A program made the position numbers and the translations under genes. A stretch of DNA of 15,356 bases from JAQVUB01 sp033809415 (GTDB lineage Bacteria; Verrucomicrobiota; Lentisphaeria; Oligosphaerales; Oligosphaeraceae): NCBI GenBank assembly GCA_033809415.1, contig JAPXLT010000098.1, positions 1 to 15,356 of the forward strand, in the 5' to 3' direction. A model generated the notes under the pieces. That model was not told the DNA's origin. It did not search any database and worked only from the letters and a program-made list of their open reading frames with translations. This document shows positions 14,377 to 15,356 of this stretch, piece by piece. Each line of letters starts with the position of its first letter. Position 1 is the stretch's first letter.

Positions 14377-15356
14377 GATAATATCGCCTTTCGGCTTCAG
14401 TCCATATTTGGACGGACGGTGCCTGGACGCTCGTACCCGAATACGAGTGGGGCATGGTCATAATCGCCTTTCGGCTTCAGTCCATATTTGGACATCGGCC
14501 CTGACGCATTGGAATACGTCATCCCGGAAGCGGACAAGTCATAATCGCCTTTCGGCTTCAGTCCATATTTGGACCTCCGTGTACACGGACAAGAAGGGCA
14601 AGCCGCACTTCACGGTGTCATAATCGCCTTTCGGCTTCAGTCCATATTTGGACGTAAAGAAGAGCGCGCGGCCATTAGACTGGTCGGAACCCTAGAGGTC
14701 ATAATCGCCTTTCGGCTTCAGTCCATAGTTGGACCGAGGTCGCCTACGACTACACCAGCGGGGGCGGCAGGCGGTCATAATCGCCTTTCGGCTTCAGTCC
14801 ATATTTGGACCGGATGGACAGCGCATGACTGTAATGACAATGAAAATGCACGCATGTCATAATCGCCTTTCGGCTTCAGTCCATATTTGGACCCGGTCTC
14901 GGTCGTGATGTACAGCCCCAACTACTGGGGAGGTCATAATCGCCTTTCGGCTTCAGTCCATATTTGGACCCTGTGCAAGGCGTTCACGGACGCTATGGAG
15001 CGGACTATCGTCATAATCGCCTTTCGGCTTCAGTCCATATTTGGACGCGAAGCCGAGAAGCGTATTTTGCGCGACGTAATCCCCGTCATAATCGCCTTTC
15101 GGCTTCAGTCCATATTTGGACAAACAACAGGAGAACAGAGACATGCAAAAAACCGTAATAATCGCGTCATAATCGCCTTTCGGCTTCAGTCCATATTTGG
15201 ACGCTCATCACATCCATCGTTGTCGTCCCAGAGGAGTAGTCATAATCGCCTTTCGGCTTCAGTCCATAGTTGGACCGAGGTCGCCTACGACTACACCAGC
15301 GGGGGCGGCAGGCGGTCATAATCGCCTTTCGGCTTCAGTCCATATTTGGACAGACA
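14377..15356. CRISPR. CRISPR array 2 (13 repeats, 12 complete spacers), runs off the window
   Basis: It has the same 37-nt repeat as array 1. Repeats start at 14377, 14457, 14538, 14617, 14698, 14774, 14856, 14933, 15010, 15085, 15166, 15239 and 15315; spacers are 36-45 nt. The first repeat (14377) has the same degenerate outer bases as the first repeat of array 1. Repeats 14698 and 15239 share a T31G change in the hairpin loop and are followed by the same 39-nt spacer (14735-14773 and 15276-15314). All other spacers here differ from each other and from array 1 except for partial homology (see findings). The last five bases begin another spacer. Confidence 0.98.

Overview
The window most resembles a chromosome segment from a Lentisphaerota-type bacterium (Victivallales or a relative, PVC group). 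The basis is two short type IV prepilin-like proteins of the FTLIELLVVIAI / H-x9-D kind placed beside very large secreted carbohydrate-active-looking proteins, a LacI-type regulator, a Gfo/Idh/MocA oxidoreductase and a sugar isomerase/epimerase. Repeat-rich, REP-like intergenic DNA fits this too. The taxonomic call is an inference from gene style, not from a marker gene.

Layout. Positions 1-450 hold no gene: a G-rich 7-bp minisatellite (1-162), an 11-bp tandem repeat (234-376) and a dispersed repeat. From 451 to 11968 all eight genes lie on the minus strand. Read in the direction of transcription they are: a WaaP/RIO-like kinase (11968-11177), a LacI regulator (11027-10020) with a palindromic operator candidate in front, a TIM-barrel sugar isomerase/epimerase (9980-9135), a prepilin-like protein (9016-8270) and a 913-residue secreted protein (8209-5468). 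After a 300-bp repeat block come a Gfo/Idh/MocA dehydrogenase (5166-4231), a second prepilin-like protein (4141-3404) and a second, paralogous 915-residue secreted protein (3198-451). This makes two parallel modules, each with a small sugar-metabolism enzyme, a pseudopilin and a large secreted TIM-barrel protein. Together they look like a carbohydrate-use locus: the large proteins would act on a glycan outside the cytoplasm, the isomerase and dehydrogenase would convert the released sugar, and the LacI protein would sense it. The substrate cannot be told from the sequence.

Positions 11969-13031 carry no convincing gene. They hold dispersed repeats, small palindromes and an inverted-repeat-bounded REP-like element. 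From 13032 to the right edge lie two CRISPR arrays (13032-13916 and 14377 onward) sharing one 37-nt repeat: 25 repeats and 23 complete spacers. Between them (13917-14376) is another palindrome-rich element plus a second copy of the roughly 200-bp flank that precedes array 1. No cas gene, tracrRNA candidate or integrase is in the window.

The points most worth following are in the CRISPR arrays. Two pairs of spacers come from homologous but diverged coding sequences and differ mainly at silent positions. At least three spacers contain a Shine-Dalgarno plus ATG, all in the same orientation. The degenerate outer repeats suggest transcription from the minus strand, which would make the crRNAs antisense to target mRNAs. 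Also notable is the duplicated pseudopilin plus large secreted protein pair, whose large partner I cannot place in a known glycoside hydrolase family.
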